Assembly (NCBI RefSeq): GCF_905120355.1
Contig: NZ_CAJHOB010000014.1
Coordinates: 1-63,149, forward strand
Source of the DNA: Azonexus hydrophilus
Lineage (GTDB): Bacteria; Pseudomonadota; Gammaproteobacteria; Burkholderiales; Rhodocyclaceae
Direction of reading: 5' to 3'
DNA: 63,149 bases
The notes under the pieces: model-generated
What the model was told of the DNA's origin: nothing
The model's database searches: none
Seen by the model: the letters and a program-made list of their open reading frames with translations, nothing else
Shown here: piece by piece, positions 54,042 to 63,149 of the stretch
How the letters are laid out: each line of letters opens with the position of its first letter
How positions within the stretch are numbered: the first letter of the stretch is position 1
Program-made: the position numbers and the translations under genes

Positions 54042-56636
54042 TCAGTGCCGCGGGCGCAACAACTGCCCAAAGTCGCCAGCGGCCTGCGGACGGCCATAGA
54101 GATACCCCTGCAGCACGTCACAGCCATGCGCCCGCAAGTAGGCGGCCTGCGCATCGCTCTCGACGCCTTCGGCAACCACTTCCAGATCAAGCTGGTGGGC
54201 CATGGCAATGATCGCCGCCGCGAGCCGGGCCGCTTCGCTGGGGCTACCATCGGAATTCCGGGCATCGGTCAGGCGCACGAAGCTGCGGTCGATTTTCAGG
54301 GTATGCACAGGGAATTGGTGCAGATAGCTGAGGGAAGAATAGCCGGTGCCGAAATCGTCAATCGCAACACGGATCTGCATCGCCCGCAGGCGTTCGAGCA
54401 CACTCGCCGCACGGGCAGCATTACGCATCAGGAGCGATTCCGTCAGCTCCAGTTCAATCAGCTGCGGCGGCAGAGCATACTCCGCCAGAATCGCCGCCAG
54501 CAGGTCAGGCAGCTCATTCTGTGCAAACTGCTGGGCCGAGATATTCACGGCCACCGGCAGGACCTCGTAGCCGGCATCCAGCCAGGCCCGTTGCTGTGCA
54601 CACACCGTACGCAGCGCCCACTCACCGAAGCTGCTGATCAGCCCGTTCTCCTCGGCGAGCGGGATGAACACCAGCGGCGAGATCATGCCTTGTTCGCGGT
54701 GATACCAGCGCATCAGGGCTTCGCCACCGAGCAGGCGGCCATCCTGGGCGGAAACTTTCGGCTGATAATGCAGCACCAGTTCATTCCGCTCCAGCGCCCC
54801 GAACAGTTCGTTCTCCAGCACCAGTTCCCCCAGGGTGGCGGTGCTGATTTCCGATGAAAAATGGCGGAAGGTATTGCGCCCTTCGTCTTTCGCCCGGTAC
54901 ATCGCCGCATCCGCCTTACGCAGCAATTCGTGCACACTGTCGCCGTCATCCGGAAACAGAGCAACACCGGCGCTGCCACTGACCGTCAGCTCATGGCCGG
55001 CGAGACGATAAGGCTGGCATAAAGTCGCCAGCAACTTGCCGCAGATCACATTGGCCTCCTGCGCATCACGCAACTCCGGCAGCACGGCAACGAATTCATC
55101 GCCGCCTTGACGGCTCAGGGTATCGGTCGGACGCAACACGTTCAGCGCCCGCTGTGCCGCCTGCACCAGCAATTCATCCCCTACCGCATGGCCAAGACTG
55201 TCGTTGATATTCTTGAAACGGTCGAGATCGATCAGGATCACCGCCAGCAACTGCCCGTTCTGACGAGCCTGCTGGACCCCCTGGCTGATGCGGTCCTCAA
55301 GCAGGATACGATTGGGCAAACCAGTGAGCGCGTCGTGATAGGCGAGGTGGCGTATGGTTTCTTCGCTCTGTTTGCGCTCTGTAATGTCGATGAACACCCC
55401 AATGTAGTGCACCAGTGCGCCGTCATCATCGTAGGTCGCCGCGATCGACAACCATTCCGGATACACCCCACCATCCTTGCGCCGATTCCAGATTTCGCCC
55501 TGCCAGTGGCCGCTTTCCTTCAACATGTGCCACATGTCGCGGTAAAAACTGGGCGCATGCCGACCTGAGTTGAGCAAGGCCGGGGTCCGCCCCAGAACTT
55601 CCTCGACGGCATAGCCGGTAATGGTGCAGAAAGCCGGATTCACAGCAATGATGGCGCCCTTGGGATCGGTGATGACCATGCCTTCGCCGGCATGGGTAAA
55701 CACCTGCCCATACATGCGCAGCTGGGCTTCTGCCCGGTGCTGCGCTTCATAACGCTGTGCCAGGTCTTCATGCGCCAGCGCCAGCACCAGCGCCCGCCGA
55801 TCACGCTCCATACGCAGTAAGGCATAAAGCGCATAACCGCCGAGCAGCAATGAAATCATGTACAGCAAACGGCGGTAATACGCGGATTGCGCCAATGCCT
55901 GACGATAACTGGCCTGATAATCGCGGCCCACTTCATCAAGCTGCTGCACGGTGGGTGCCCTGATGATGTCATCCACCCGCCAGGCAAGCTTTGCTCCCCG
56001 CCGGATCAACACCTCCGCATGCGCCAGCGCCGTCGGTAAGATACGCGGCGCAGAAGTAACGTCCTGCAGGTAACGTAACTCATTTTCCAGGCGTACCAGC
56101 CCCGCCTGATCAAGCCGCCGGTTCAGGCGCCCTGCCAGCAACTGCCGGGAAAAATCCGCAAACCTCTGGCGGTCGGGCCAGGTTGTTTCCGCCAGTGCCT
56201 CCTCGGCAGCTTGCGGAAAGTACAGCGTGGAGTTGCGCAGTACCGAGTGGTCACGCTGGAACAGATCGACATCCCGCTGCTTGCGCTGGTGGGCTTCGCG
56301 CAAGGCAGCAATCCTTCCCTGTAATCGCTGCTGCCCTTCCACATCGATCCAGTCTGGCAGGGAAGACAATACATCCAGGGCATTCGCGATTTGCCGCAAG
56401 TGATACTGGATACTGTCATAGTTCTCGACCATGCCGGCGTAAGCCGCCACCACGCGCGCGTTCAGCTGCTCATCATGGTGCTGCACCTCATGCAAGGCCC
56501 GCGAGTACCGCAAATGCGCCTTGGGGTCGGCGTCGCCTGTCTGCACGAACAACCAGGTCAGCAAGGCTGCCAGCGTACAAAACAGTGATATTTTCCAGAC
56601 CCGACTGGTACGCAATCTTGCCAGCCTGCCGCTCAT
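54042..56636 (-). CDS. DAHL-PAS-GGDEF-EAL signalling protein
   Basis: An 864-residue membrane protein. An N-terminal helix (about 14-31, WKISLFCTLAALLTWLFVQ) is followed by a large all-helical periplasmic region (about 35-250) resembling a DAHL domain. A second helix follows (about 262-285, LLYMISLLLGGYALYALL), then a coiled coil, a PAS domain with a PAC (MVITDPKGAIIAVNP, then EVLGRTPALLNSGRH), GGDEF with motif GGDEF at 511-515, and EAL with 639-641 plus ELTESLLM and [13 protein letters not shown]. Both enzyme signatures are complete. It ends the transcript that starts with the cytochrome c peroxidase gene, overlapping it by 4 bases. Confidence 0.92.
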   Translation of the reverse strand: MSGRLARLRTSRVWKISLFCTLAALLTWLFVQTGDADPKAHLRYSRALHEVQHHDEQLNARVVAAYAGMVENYDSIQYHLRQIANALDVLSSLPDWIDVEGQQRLQGRIAALREAHQRKQRDVDLFQRDHSVLRNSTLYFPQAAEEALAETTWPDRQRFADFSRQLLAGRLNRRLDQAGLVRLENELRYLQDVTSAPRILPTALAHAEVLIRRGAKLAWRVDDIIRAPTVQQLDEVGRDYQASYRQALAQSAYYRRLLYMISLLLGGYALYALLRMERDRRALVLALAHEDLAQRYEAQHRAEAQLRMYGQVFTHAGEGMVITDPKGAIIAVNPAFCTITGYAVEEVLGRTPALLNSGRHAPSFYRDMWHMLKESGHWQGEIWNRRKDGGVYPEWLSIAATYDDDGALVHYIGVFIDITERKQSEETIRHLAYHDALTGLPNRILLEDRISQGVQQARQNGQLLAVILIDLDRFKNINDSLGHAVGDELLVQAAQRALNVLRPTDTLSRQGGDEFVAVLPELRDAQEANVICGKLLATLCQPYRLAGHELTVSGSAGVALFPDDGDSVHELLRKADAAMYRAKDEGRNTFRHFSSEISTATLGELVLENELFGALERNELVLHYQPKVSAQDGRLLGGEALMRWYHREQGMISPLVFIPLAEENGLISSFGEWALRTVCAQQRAWLDAGYEVLPVAVNISAQQFAQNELPDLLAAILAEYALPPQLIELELTESLLMRNAARAASVLERLRAMQIRVAIDDFGTGYSSLSYLHQFPVHTLKIDRSFVRLTDARNSDGSPSEAARLAAAIIAMAHQLDLEVVAEGVESDAQAAYLRAHGCDVLQGYLYGRPQAAGDFGQLLRPRH

Positions 56637-57661
56637 GGTGCCTCCACACTTTCCGGCAACCGCCCAGTCAAGGATTCGAGAAAGGCTGCAATCGCGCCCA
56701 CATCCTCGCTGGCCAATTCACGGCCAAGCTGAAACCGTCCCATGACGCCGATGGCCTCCGTCAGCACTGCCGCGGAGCCATCGTGGAAATAAGGTGCGGT
56801 CAACGCCACATTGCGCAAGCTGGGCACCTTGAAAACGTGCTTGTCCTCTTCTCGACCCGTCACGTTGTAGCGCCCGAGATCAGCCGGCTGCAGCTTGCGC
56901 GACGCAAAATAATCACCCATGACGCCGAATTTTTGGAACATGTTGCCCCCCAACAAAACACCCTGGTGGCAACTGATGCAGCCGAAATCGCGGAATTTTT
57001 CATAACCTTCCTGTGCCAGCGGGCTCAAAGCACTCGCATCGCCGGCCAGGTAACGATCAAATGGCGCTCCCGGAGTGCGCAGGGAACGCTCGAAACTTGC
57101 CACAGCGTGGGCCACCGTTTCCGCCGTGATGCCGGCCGGATAGACGGAGGCAAATGCATCGCGCAGGGCGGCATCGGCTTGCAGACGGGGCAGCACCTCC
57201 GCCCAGGAAGACGCCATCTCCAGCGGATTATGCAGCGGCCCCGCCACCTGCTCTTCCAGGCTGCCCGCCCGCCCATCCCAGAACTGCACGAAATTCAGGT
57301 CGCTGTTGAACACGCTGGGGGTATTGATGACCCCCTCGGCGCCGCCGACACCGAAAGAACGCGGCAAACCATCCGCCCCGCCCTGTTCGAAGCGGTGACA
57401 GGAAACGCAGGCAATGCTGCCATCCTTGGATAAACGGGTGTCGGAAAACAACTGCCGGCCCAAAGCGACCTGTGCCGTATCCAGACCATCCTGACGCGTC
57501 AGCGGACGCAGAGCGGAAAAACCGATGTCCGCCGATTGCCGTAGTGCAAAGCGCACTTCTTCCGTGGCCATCTGCCCGTCATCGCGCCCGTTCGCCACCC
57601 ACCACACCAGTGAAGAACCCAGGACTATCGCAGCGAGGTAAAGTGCAATTGTTTTCGGCAT
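56633..57661 (-). CDS. Di-haem cytochrome c peroxidase
   Basis: A 342-residue bacterial CcpA-type peroxidase that reduces hydrogen peroxide to water with electrons from c-type cytochromes in the periplasm. Two CxxCH haem sites are present: CVSCH near 85 and CISCH near 225. An N-terminal hydrophobic helix (MPKTIALYLAAIVLGSSLVW) serves as signal or anchor. The ALGRQLFSDTRLSKDGSIAC, NTPSVFNSDLNFVQFWDGRA and KVPSLRNVALTAPYFHDG segments are family landmarks. The start at 57661 is preferred. It overlaps the GGDEF-EAL gene by four bases. Confidence 0.92.
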   Translation of the reverse strand: MPKTIALYLAAIVLGSSLVWWVANGRDDGQMATEEVRFALRQSADIGFSALRPLTRQDGLDTAQVALGRQLFSDTRLSKDGSIACVSCHRFEQGGADGLPRSFGVGGAEGVINTPSVFNSDLNFVQFWDGRAGSLEEQVAGPLHNPLEMASSWAEVLPRLQADAALRDAFASVYPAGITAETVAHAVASFERSLRTPGAPFDRYLAGDASALSPLAQEGYEKFRDFGCISCHQGVLLGGNMFQKFGVMGDYFASRKLQPADLGRYNVTGREEDKHVFKVPSLRNVALTAPYFHDGSAAVLTEAIGVMGRFQLGRELASEDVGAIAAFLESLTGRLPESVEAP

Positions 57662-57846
57662 GTAGCGCAAGAAAAGCCCGGCAACCCGAAAAGGATTTAC
57701 GGAACAAACATGGGGTGCGCATCATAACATCGCGCGTTTTATTTTTGATTTATGTTAATTTCATTGACGGATGCACGCACTGACGGAGCCTACCTGAACA
57801 CACTCCGCTAGAATGCTCGCTCTGCTTCCGAACTGCCTGCCGCTGC

Positions 57847-58479
57847 ATGAAAAAAACCGCCATTGATGCGTTCTACCGCCGCTTGCAAAGCGCAAACCCG
57901 GACCCCAGAACTGAACTGCACTATGCCAGTCCATTCCAGCTCCTGATTGCCGTCATCCTTTCCGCCCAGGCCACCGACGTTGGCGTCAACAAAGCCACCG
58001 CCCGCCTCTTTCCCGTAGCTCCCACCGCGCACGACATGCTCTCACTGGGCGAGGAGGGGGTGCGCGAATACATCAAGACCATCGGCCTGTACCGCAGCAA
58101 GGCCAAAAACGTGATCAACACCTGCCGCATCCTGGTCGAACAGCACGACGGCAACGTCCCCGACAGTCGGGAAGCCCTTGAAGCACTGCCCGGCGTCGGG
58201 CGCAAAACAGCGAATGTCGTCCTCAACACAGCCTTCGGCCACCCCACCATTGCCGTCGATACGCACATATTCCGCGTCAGCAATCGCACCGGTCTGGCGC
58301 CAGGGAAAACCGTGCTGGAAGTAGAAAAAAAACTGCTGCGGGTCACACCACCGCCTTTCCGGGTCAACGCCCATCACTGGCTGATCCTGCACGGACGTTA
58401 CGTCTGCAAGGCCCGCCGGCCGGAATGCGGACAATGCCTGGTCCATGATCTGTGTGCATGGCGGGACAAAACCGTATGA
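57847..58479 (+). CDS. nth: Endonuclease III
   Basis: A 210-residue DNA glycosylase/AP lyase that removes oxidised pyrimidines. The helix-hairpin-helix LPGVGRKTANVVLN carries the Schiff-base Lys120, and Asp138 lies in AVDTHIFRVSNR, both at the E. coli positions. The [4Fe-4S] cluster is bound by Cys187, 194, 197 and 203 (C-x6-C-x2-C-x5-C). It is followed after 60 bases by the DUF1841 gene in the same direction and may share its transcript. The often adjacent rnfB gene is separated here, five kilobases upstream. Confidence 0.96.
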   Translation: MKKTAIDAFYRRLQSANPDPRTELHYASPFQLLIAVILSAQATDVGVNKATARLFPVAPTAHDMLSLGEEGVREYIKTIGLYRSKAKNVINTCRILVEQHDGNVPDSREALEALPGVGRKTANVVLNTAFGHPTIAVDTHIFRVSNRTGLAPGKTVLEVEKKLLRVTPPPFRVNAHHWLILHGRYVCKARRPECGQCLVHDLCAWRDKTV

Positions 58480-58539
58480 ACACGGTCAAACACAGCGCGC
58501 CACAACTCCCTCTCATTTCATCTCGAGTACCGTCTGCCC

Positions 58540-58971
58540 ATGTTCAATCCTAGCCGCGATCAGGTCCGCCAGTTCTTCTGCAGCGCCTGGCAAAAATACT
58601 GTGCCCAGCAGCCTCTGGTAGGGGCTGAAGTCACCGCGGCCGAACTGGCCGCGCGCCATCCCGAATACCACACTCTGCTGGCCCATCCGGACCAGGCCCT
58701 GCAGCAGGAATGGGCACCGGAAGGCGGTCAGATGAACCCCTTCCTGCATCTCTCCCTGCATCTGGCCATCCACGAACAGGTGAGCATCGATCAACCGCCG
58801 GGCATCAGAGCCGCCTTCGAGCAGTTGCGGCAACGCCTGGATGTACATGCGGCCGAGCACGTCATTCTCGAATGCCTCGGGGAAACCATCTGGCGTGCCC
58901 AGCGCAACGGCAGCACCATGGATGCGGCGAGTTATCTGGAAGCAGTGCAACGCGCCGCCCAGCAAGATTGA
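58540..58971 (+). CDS. DUF1841 family protein
   Basis: A 143-residue DUF1841 protein of unknown function, widespread in beta- and gammaproteobacteria. The segments MFNPSRDQVRQFFCSAWQKY, EYHTLLAHPDQAL, GQMNPFLHLSLHLAIHEQVS and the C-terminal HVILECLGETIWRAQRNGST fit the family. The conserved His-rich centre hints at metal binding. It lies next to nth, and the two could be cotranscribed. No membrane or signal segments. Confidence 0.85.
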   Translation: MFNPSRDQVRQFFCSAWQKYCAQQPLVGAEVTAAELAARHPEYHTLLAHPDQALQQEWAPEGGQMNPFLHLSLHLAIHEQVSIDQPPGIRAAFEQLRQRLDVHAAEHVILECLGETIWRAQRNGSTMDAASYLEAVQRAAQQD

Positions 58972-59016
58972 GCCGGGCAAACAAGGCAGACGACGATCTG
59001 CCGATTTAAGCTGCAC

Positions 59017-60804
59017 TCATTCGGTTTCTGCCGGCGGCACCTGCTTCATCAATTCCTCGAGCGTTGTCAGCCCCTGTGCCACCTTGAGCGCTCCAGAGAT
59101 GCGCAGTGGCCGCATCCCCTCGCGGAACGCCTGTTCGCGCAAACGCGGGATCTCTGCACCCGGCCGGATCTGGCCACGCACCGACGGCGTATTGAGCAGA
59201 ATCTCGTACACGCCAACCCGCCCGCTGTAACCCGTCATACGGCATTCCAGGCAACCGACGGCATGGTGCAGCTGCGTCGGCTCGTTGGCTTTCCAGGGAT
59301 GGACCAGACTGCGCCAGACCTGTCGCTCGCTTTCGCTGATTGGCGCACTCTGCTTGCAGTGCGGGCACAGGGTACGCACCAGTCGCTGCGCCATGACCCC
59401 GAGCAAGGTCGAGCTGATCAGATAGGCTGGCACGCCCAGATCGAGCAGACGGGTGACGGCACTCGGCGCATCATTGGTATGCAGCGTGGAGAGCACGAGG
59501 TGGCCGGTCAAAGCAGCCTGAATCGCCATTTCGGCGGTTTCCAGATCGCGGATCTCGCCGATCATGATGATGTCTGGGTCCTGTCGCATCAACGCCCGCA
59601 CCCCATCGGCAAAACCCAGTTCGATGGCCGGACTGACCTGCATCTGGTTGAAGGATGCCTCGACCATTTCGATCGGGTCTTCGATGGTGCATACGTTAAC
59701 TTCGGGCGTCGCCAGCTGTTTCAGCGTGGTGTACAGGGTGGTGGTCTTGCCCGAGCCAGTCGGCCCGGTGACCAGGATGATGCCGTTCGGGGCCGTCGTC
59801 ATCTGCTGCCAGCGATTCTGGTCGTCCTCGGAGAAACCCAGCGCCCGGAAATCCCGCACCAGCACCTCCGGATCGAAAATACGCATGACCAGCTTTTCGC
59901 CAAAGGCAGTGGGCAGCGTCGACAAACGCAATTCCACCTCCTGCCCGGCGGGCGTGCGCGTCTTGATGCGACCATCCTGCGGCCGACGTTTCTCGATCAC
60001 ATCCATGCGTCCCAGCAGCTTGATACGGCTGGTCATCGCCACCATCACCGGCATCGGAATCTGATACACCTGATGCAGCACGCCATCGATACGGAAACGC
60101 ACGATACCCAGTTCCCGCCGTGGTTCGATGTGAATATCCGAAGCACGCTGGTCGAAAGCGTACTGCCACAGCCAATCGACGATATGCACGATATGCTGGT
60201 CGTTGGCGTCGTACTGACGGTTTCCCTTACCCAGATCGACCAGTTGCTCGAAGCTGGACAAACCACTGTTCGACTCGCCCTTGGCTGTCGCCTTCTTGAT
60301 CGATTTCGCCAGATTGAAGAACTCGACCAGATAGCGCGCAATATCGACCGGATTGGCCATGACCCGGCGAATATCCTTGCGCAGGATCTGTTTCAGTTCA
60401 GCTTCCCATTCGCGCAGGAAGGGCTCAGCCGTCGCAATCACCACCTCGCTGGCCGTCACCCGTACCGGCAGGATGCTGAAACGTGCCGCATAGGCACTGG
60501 ACATCACATCACCCACACCGCTGAAATCGATTTTCAGCGGGTCGATGTGGAAATAGTCGAGTCCGCAGCGCCGCGCCAGCCACTCGGTCAACACCTCAAC
60601 TGTCAGCAGGCGATTGCCGTGCCGCAGCTGCGCTTCTCCCAGAGCAATCAGGGGGTGCTGCTTGCTGCCCTGCACACGGTATTCAGTCTGACAGGTCGTG
60701 GCAGTCGCCGCCGATATCCAGCCGTCTTCCTGCAGGAAGCCCAGGATTTCGCTGAAACTGAGGCGATGCTCTTGTGGTTGGTGCGCGGGGGATTGATTCG
60801 GCAT
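59017..60804 (-). CDS. GspE/PilB-type secretion ATPase
   Basis: A 595-residue hexameric ATPase of the type II secretion/type IV pilus superfamily. An N-terminal GspE_N (MshEN-like) domain begins with RLSFSEILGFLQEDGWIS. The core has ASDIHIEPR, Walker A GPTGSGKTT, Walker B MIGEIRDLETAEMAIQAALTG and LSTLHTNDAPSAVTRLLDLG. The zinc-binding CPHC and CLEC follow, and LREQAFREGMRPL is near the end. No gspD/F/G or pil genes are adjacent, so it is a lone ATPase whose system lies elsewhere. GspE and PilB alternatives are equally possible. Confidence 0.9.
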   Translation of the reverse strand: MPNQSPAHQPQEHRLSFSEILGFLQEDGWISAATATTCQTEYRVQGSKQHPLIALGEAQLRHGNRLLTVEVLTEWLARRCGLDYFHIDPLKIDFSGVGDVMSSAYAARFSILPVRVTASEVVIATAEPFLREWEAELKQILRKDIRRVMANPVDIARYLVEFFNLAKSIKKATAKGESNSGLSSFEQLVDLGKGNRQYDANDQHIVHIVDWLWQYAFDQRASDIHIEPRRELGIVRFRIDGVLHQVYQIPMPVMVAMTSRIKLLGRMDVIEKRRPQDGRIKTRTPAGQEVELRLSTLPTAFGEKLVMRIFDPEVLVRDFRALGFSEDDQNRWQQMTTAPNGIILVTGPTGSGKTTTLYTTLKQLATPEVNVCTIEDPIEMVEASFNQMQVSPAIELGFADGVRALMRQDPDIIMIGEIRDLETAEMAIQAALTGHLVLSTLHTNDAPSAVTRLLDLGVPAYLISSTLLGVMAQRLVRTLCPHCKQSAPISESERQVWRSLVHPWKANEPTQLHHAVGCLECRMTGYSGRVGVYEILLNTPSVRGQIRPGAEIPRLREQAFREGMRPLRISGALKVAQGLTTLEELMKQVPPAETE

Positions 60805-60825
60805 GCCAGAACTATAGCACCCGCA

Positions 60826-61041
60826 TCAGGATCGGCGGCGTAGCGGCAGCAACAGACTACGCAGGTCGTTATGGTCGATTTCGTACATCAAGGCCAGTAA
60901 CCGACCCAACTCGCCACGCGGGAAGCCCTCGCGGGCGAACCAGCCCAGGTAGTGCCCAGGCAGATCAACCAGCCGCCGCCCTTGGTATTTGCCAAAGGGC
61001 ATTTCCATATCTACCAGGCGCTGTAAATCTTCAGGTTGCAT
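60826..61041 (-). CDS. DUF3820 small protein
   Basis: A 71-residue DUF3820 protein, sometimes named a putative quorum-sensing-regulated virulence factor. The family signature MPFGKYQGRRLVDLPGHYL is present, followed by GWFAREGFPRGELGRLLALM. Function unknown. It starts five bases after the htpG terminator hairpin and is in the same orientation, so some transcription may come by readthrough. It lies 21 bases before the GspE-type gene. Confidence 0.85.
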   Translation of the reverse strand: MQPEDLQRLVDMEMPFGKYQGRRLVDLPGHYLGWFAREGFPRGELGRLLALMYEIDHNDLRSLLLPLRRRS

Positions 61042-61045
61042 TGTG

Positions 61046-61069
61046 AAAAACGGGGCTTGCGCCCCGTTT
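61046..61069 (-). terminator. Terminator after htpG
   Basis: On the minus strand AAACGGGGC and GCCCCGTTT arms with a 4-base loop are followed by TTC, the last arm T-run being TTTTT. It lies three bases after the htpG stop. Confidence 0.85.
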
Positions 61070-61071
61070 CC

Positions 61072-62994
61072 TTATTGCGCCGACAAAGCCAGCATCAAGT
61101 CATTGATCCGCCGCACGAAGCCCGCTGGATCCTCAAGCTGCCCCCCCTCGGCCAGGGTCGCCTGCTCCAGCAGCAATTCTGCCCAATCGGCAAAGCGTGC
61201 TTCCTCTACTTTCAGACGCGCCACAGCCGGATGCTGCGGATTGATCTCAAGAATCGGCTTGCTGTTGGGTACTGCCTGCCCGGCCGCCTTCAACATGCGC
61301 GCCAGATTCCCGGACGGGTCATGCTCGTCCGCGACCAGACATGAGGGAGAGTCCGTCAATCGATGGGTGATGCGCACATCCTTGACCTTGTCCGCCAACG
61401 CGGCTTTCACCTTCTCCAGCAAATCCTTGTACTCATCGGCCGCTTTTTCCGCTTGTTTCTTTTCTTCCTCGTCTTCCAGTTGCCCCAGATCAAGCCCCCC
61501 CTTGGCGACCGACTGCAGGGGCTTACCTTCAAATTCGGTCAAATGGCCCACCACCCACTCATCAACACGATCCGACAGGAGCAGGACTTCAATGCCCTTT
61601 TTCTTGAAGATTTCCAGATGCGGACTGTTCTGTGCCGCCTTGAAACTATCCGCAGTAACGTAGTAAATCTTCTCCTGCCCTTCCTTCATCCGGGCAATAT
61701 AGTCGGCAAGGGAAACCACCTGCTTCTCGCCGTCACCATGTGTCGAAGCGAAGCGCAGCAGCGCAGCAATCCGTTCCTTGTTGGAAAAATCCTCACCCAC
61801 GCCTTCTTTCAGTACCGCGCCAAAAGTACTCCAGAACTGGGCGTACTTCTCCTTCTCGGCCGCATCGTCACTGTTGGCAAGCCCTTCCAGCATGCTCAAG
61901 ACTTTGCGCGTACAACCAGAGCGGATGGTGTCGATATCCTTCGACTCCTGCAGAATTTCGCGCGACACATTCAGCGGCAGATTTGCCGAATCGACGATAC
62001 CGCGCACAAAGCGCAGGTAGAGCGGCATCAACTTTTCGGCATCATCCATGATGAACACGCGCCGTACATACAGCTTCAGCCCGTGGCGTGCATTGCGGTC
62101 CCACAGATCAAACGGCGCCCGCGCCGGGATGTACAGCAGCTGCGTATACTCCTGCCGACCTTCAACCTTGGCGTGGGTCCAGCACAGCGGATCTTCGAAG
62201 TCATGGGCGACATGCTTATAGAACTCTTTGTACTGCTCGTCCTCGATGTCCGACTTATTGCGTGTCCACAGCGCGCTAGCTTGATTTACCGTTTCCAGCT
62301 CATCACGCACGACCTGCTCACCCTTTTCCTGGTCCCATTCCTCTTTTTGCATGAGGATGGGAAGCATGATGTGATCGGAGTATTTCCGGATAATGGACCT
62401 CAGGCGCCAGCCACCTAGCAGCTCGTCTTCACCTTCGCGCAGATGAAGAATGATCTGCGTACCCCGCTCAGCCTTATTGACCTGCTCAACAGTGTATTCA
62501 CCATCGCCTGCGGACTCCCACTGCACGGCCTGATCGGCAGGCAAACCTGCCCGCCGTGAAATGACCGTGACCTTGTCGGCAACGATGAAGGAAGAGTAAA
62601 AACCGACGCCGAACTGCCCGATCAGATGCGAATCCTTGGCCTGATCGCCGGTCAGCGATGAGAAAAATTCCTTGGTGCCTGATTTGGCAATCGTGCCCAA
62701 GTGCGCCACGGCTTCGTCGCGGGACAAGCCAATACCGTTATCGGCAATGGTGATCGTACGTGCGACCTTATCGAAACTGACACGAATGTTCAGGTCACTT
62801 GCATCTTCATAAAGCGCCGCATTGCTCATTGCCTCAAATCGCAGCTTGTCACAAGCATCGGAAGCATTGGAAATCAACTCACGAAGAAAAATTTCCTTGT
62901 TGCTGTACAAGGAATGAATCATCAAATGCAGCAACTGTTTGACTTCAGTCTGGAACCCCAATGTTTCTTTCTGGGCTTGCGCAGTATCGGACAT
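61072..62994 (-). CDS. htpG: Chaperone protein HtpG (Hsp90)
   Basis: A 640-residue bacterial Hsp90. The N-terminal GHKL ATPase has [60 protein letters not shown] and [20 protein letters not shown]. The middle domain with catalytic Arg ([17 protein letters not shown]) and the C-terminal dimerisation domain follow. It helps fold or remodel client proteins together with DnaK. A sigma-32-type promoter lies 39-65 bases upstream, fitting heat induction. The ribosome site AGGGAG precedes the ATG. It is monocistronic with its own terminator. Confidence 0.97.
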   Translation of the reverse strand: MSDTAQAQKETLGFQTEVKQLLHLMIHSLYSNKEIFLRELISNASDACDKLRFEAMSNAALYEDASDLNIRVSFDKVARTITIADNGIGLSRDEAVAHLGTIAKSGTKEFFSSLTGDQAKDSHLIGQFGVGFYSSFIVADKVTVISRRAGLPADQAVQWESAGDGEYTVEQVNKAERGTQIILHLREGEDELLGGWRLRSIIRKYSDHIMLPILMQKEEWDQEKGEQVVRDELETVNQASALWTRNKSDIEDEQYKEFYKHVAHDFEDPLCWTHAKVEGRQEYTQLLYIPARAPFDLWDRNARHGLKLYVRRVFIMDDAEKLMPLYLRFVRGIVDSANLPLNVSREILQESKDIDTIRSGCTRKVLSMLEGLANSDDAAEKEKYAQFWSTFGAVLKEGVGEDFSNKERIAALLRFASTHGDGEKQVVSLADYIARMKEGQEKIYYVTADSFKAAQNSPHLEIFKKKGIEVLLLSDRVDEWVVGHLTEFEGKPLQSVAKGGLDLGQLEDEEEKKQAEKAADEYKDLLEKVKAALADKVKDVRITHRLTDSPSCLVADEHDPSGNLARMLKAAGQAVPNSKPILEINPQHPAVARLKVEEARFADWAELLLEQATLAEGGQLEDPAGFVRRINDLMLALSAQ

Positions 62995-63031
62995 CTAAAA
63001 CTCCCTGTAGAAAAAGAATTCAACACACGCG

Positions 63032-63059
63032 ATATCGGGGCGATTAGCAAGATTTCAAG
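63032..63059 (-). promoter_or_regulatory. Sigma-32-type heat-shock promoter of htpG
   Basis: On the minus strand CTTGAAA (63059-63053), a 12-base spacer and CCCCGATAT (63040-63032) match the E. coli sigma-32 consensus CTTGAAA-N(11-16)-CCCCATNT closely. It is 38 bases from the htpG start codon. The match is by eye; no transcript start is known. Confidence 0.75.
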
Positions 63060-63110
63060 CCAAGGGAGCCAGCTTTAGAAAAAATGGGGGGGGATTTTCT
63101 TTCCCTAATG

Positions 63111-63148
63111 CAAAAGCCCCTAGTTACTTTGGTAACTAGGGGCTTTTG
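63111..63148. terminator. Bidirectional intrinsic terminator at the window end
   Basis: Seventeen-base perfect arms CAAAAGCCCCTAGTTAC and its complement around a TTTG loop, with T/A runs on both sides. It probably ends the gene to the right of the window or isolates htpG from its neighbour. The 110 bases between it and the htpG start hold only the heat-shock promoter. Confidence 0.85.
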
Positions 63149-63149
63149 T

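Overview
The window is high-GC DNA from a betaproteobacterium. The hns-surE-pcm-nlpD-rpoS string, a DUF2863 protein, DUF1841, AcnB, a di-haem cytochrome c peroxidase and two large GGDEF-EAL proteins suggest Rhodocyclales (Dechloromonas/Azospira-like). That placement is inferred from gene content and is not a database result.

Positions 1-2215 are an insertion-sequence graveyard: the 5' part of an IS5-type transposase, an eleven-codon stub of an IS3 orfA, one apparently complete IS3-family element (IS407-like, 714-1918) and the 5' part of a second IS5-type transposase that the IS3 element abuts. No target duplication flanks the complete element.

Positions 2216-16619 look like an accessory island next to the 3' end of a tRNA-Ser(GCU) gene (16620-16712, minus). 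Nearest the tRNA lie a small membrane protein, an excisionase-like HTH protein and a tyrosine recombinase. Inward are a parDE pair whose antitoxin is frameshifted, an SF1 helicase fused to a DUF2726 nuclease-like domain, and a REP/MITE-like palindromic element. Next is a divergent HTH regulator facing a four-gene operon: an AAA+ ATPase with a Cys/His cluster, two unknown proteins and a frameshifted HAD phosphatase. An AbiEi/AbiEii system and an XRE regulator facing a three-gene envelope cassette complete the island. The AAA+ operon and its paired-decamer control region are the best candidate for an undescribed system.

From 16.7 kb to the end the window is mostly core genome. It holds lysC and an HDAC-like deacetylase; a moxR-DUF58-transglutaminase-mltB operon; hns-surE-pcm-nlpD-rpoS, transcribed toward mltB; a BASS transporter, fabI, a SulP transporter, ppiD and acnB. 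Next are a periplasmic binding protein (frameshifted) translationally coupled to a GGDEF-EAL protein, transaldolase, an HDOD protein, a YkgJ/methyltransferase/DusC cluster, a PIN protein, dps, yaaA, DUF2863 and bioA. Last come a solute-binding protein with a UgpQ-like phosphodiesterase, pyrD, an RnfB-like ferredoxin with an RlmN-like radical SAM enzyme, a second GGDEF-EAL protein overlapping a cytochrome c peroxidase, nth, DUF1841, a GspE-type ATPase, DUF3820, and htpG behind a good sigma-32 promoter. Several operons show ATGA or TGATG overlaps, which indicates translational coupling.

Three genes carry apparent frameshifts (HAD, parD, the periplasmic binding protein). In two of them one shift falls in a C/G homopolymer, so base-calling error must be excluded before calling them dead.
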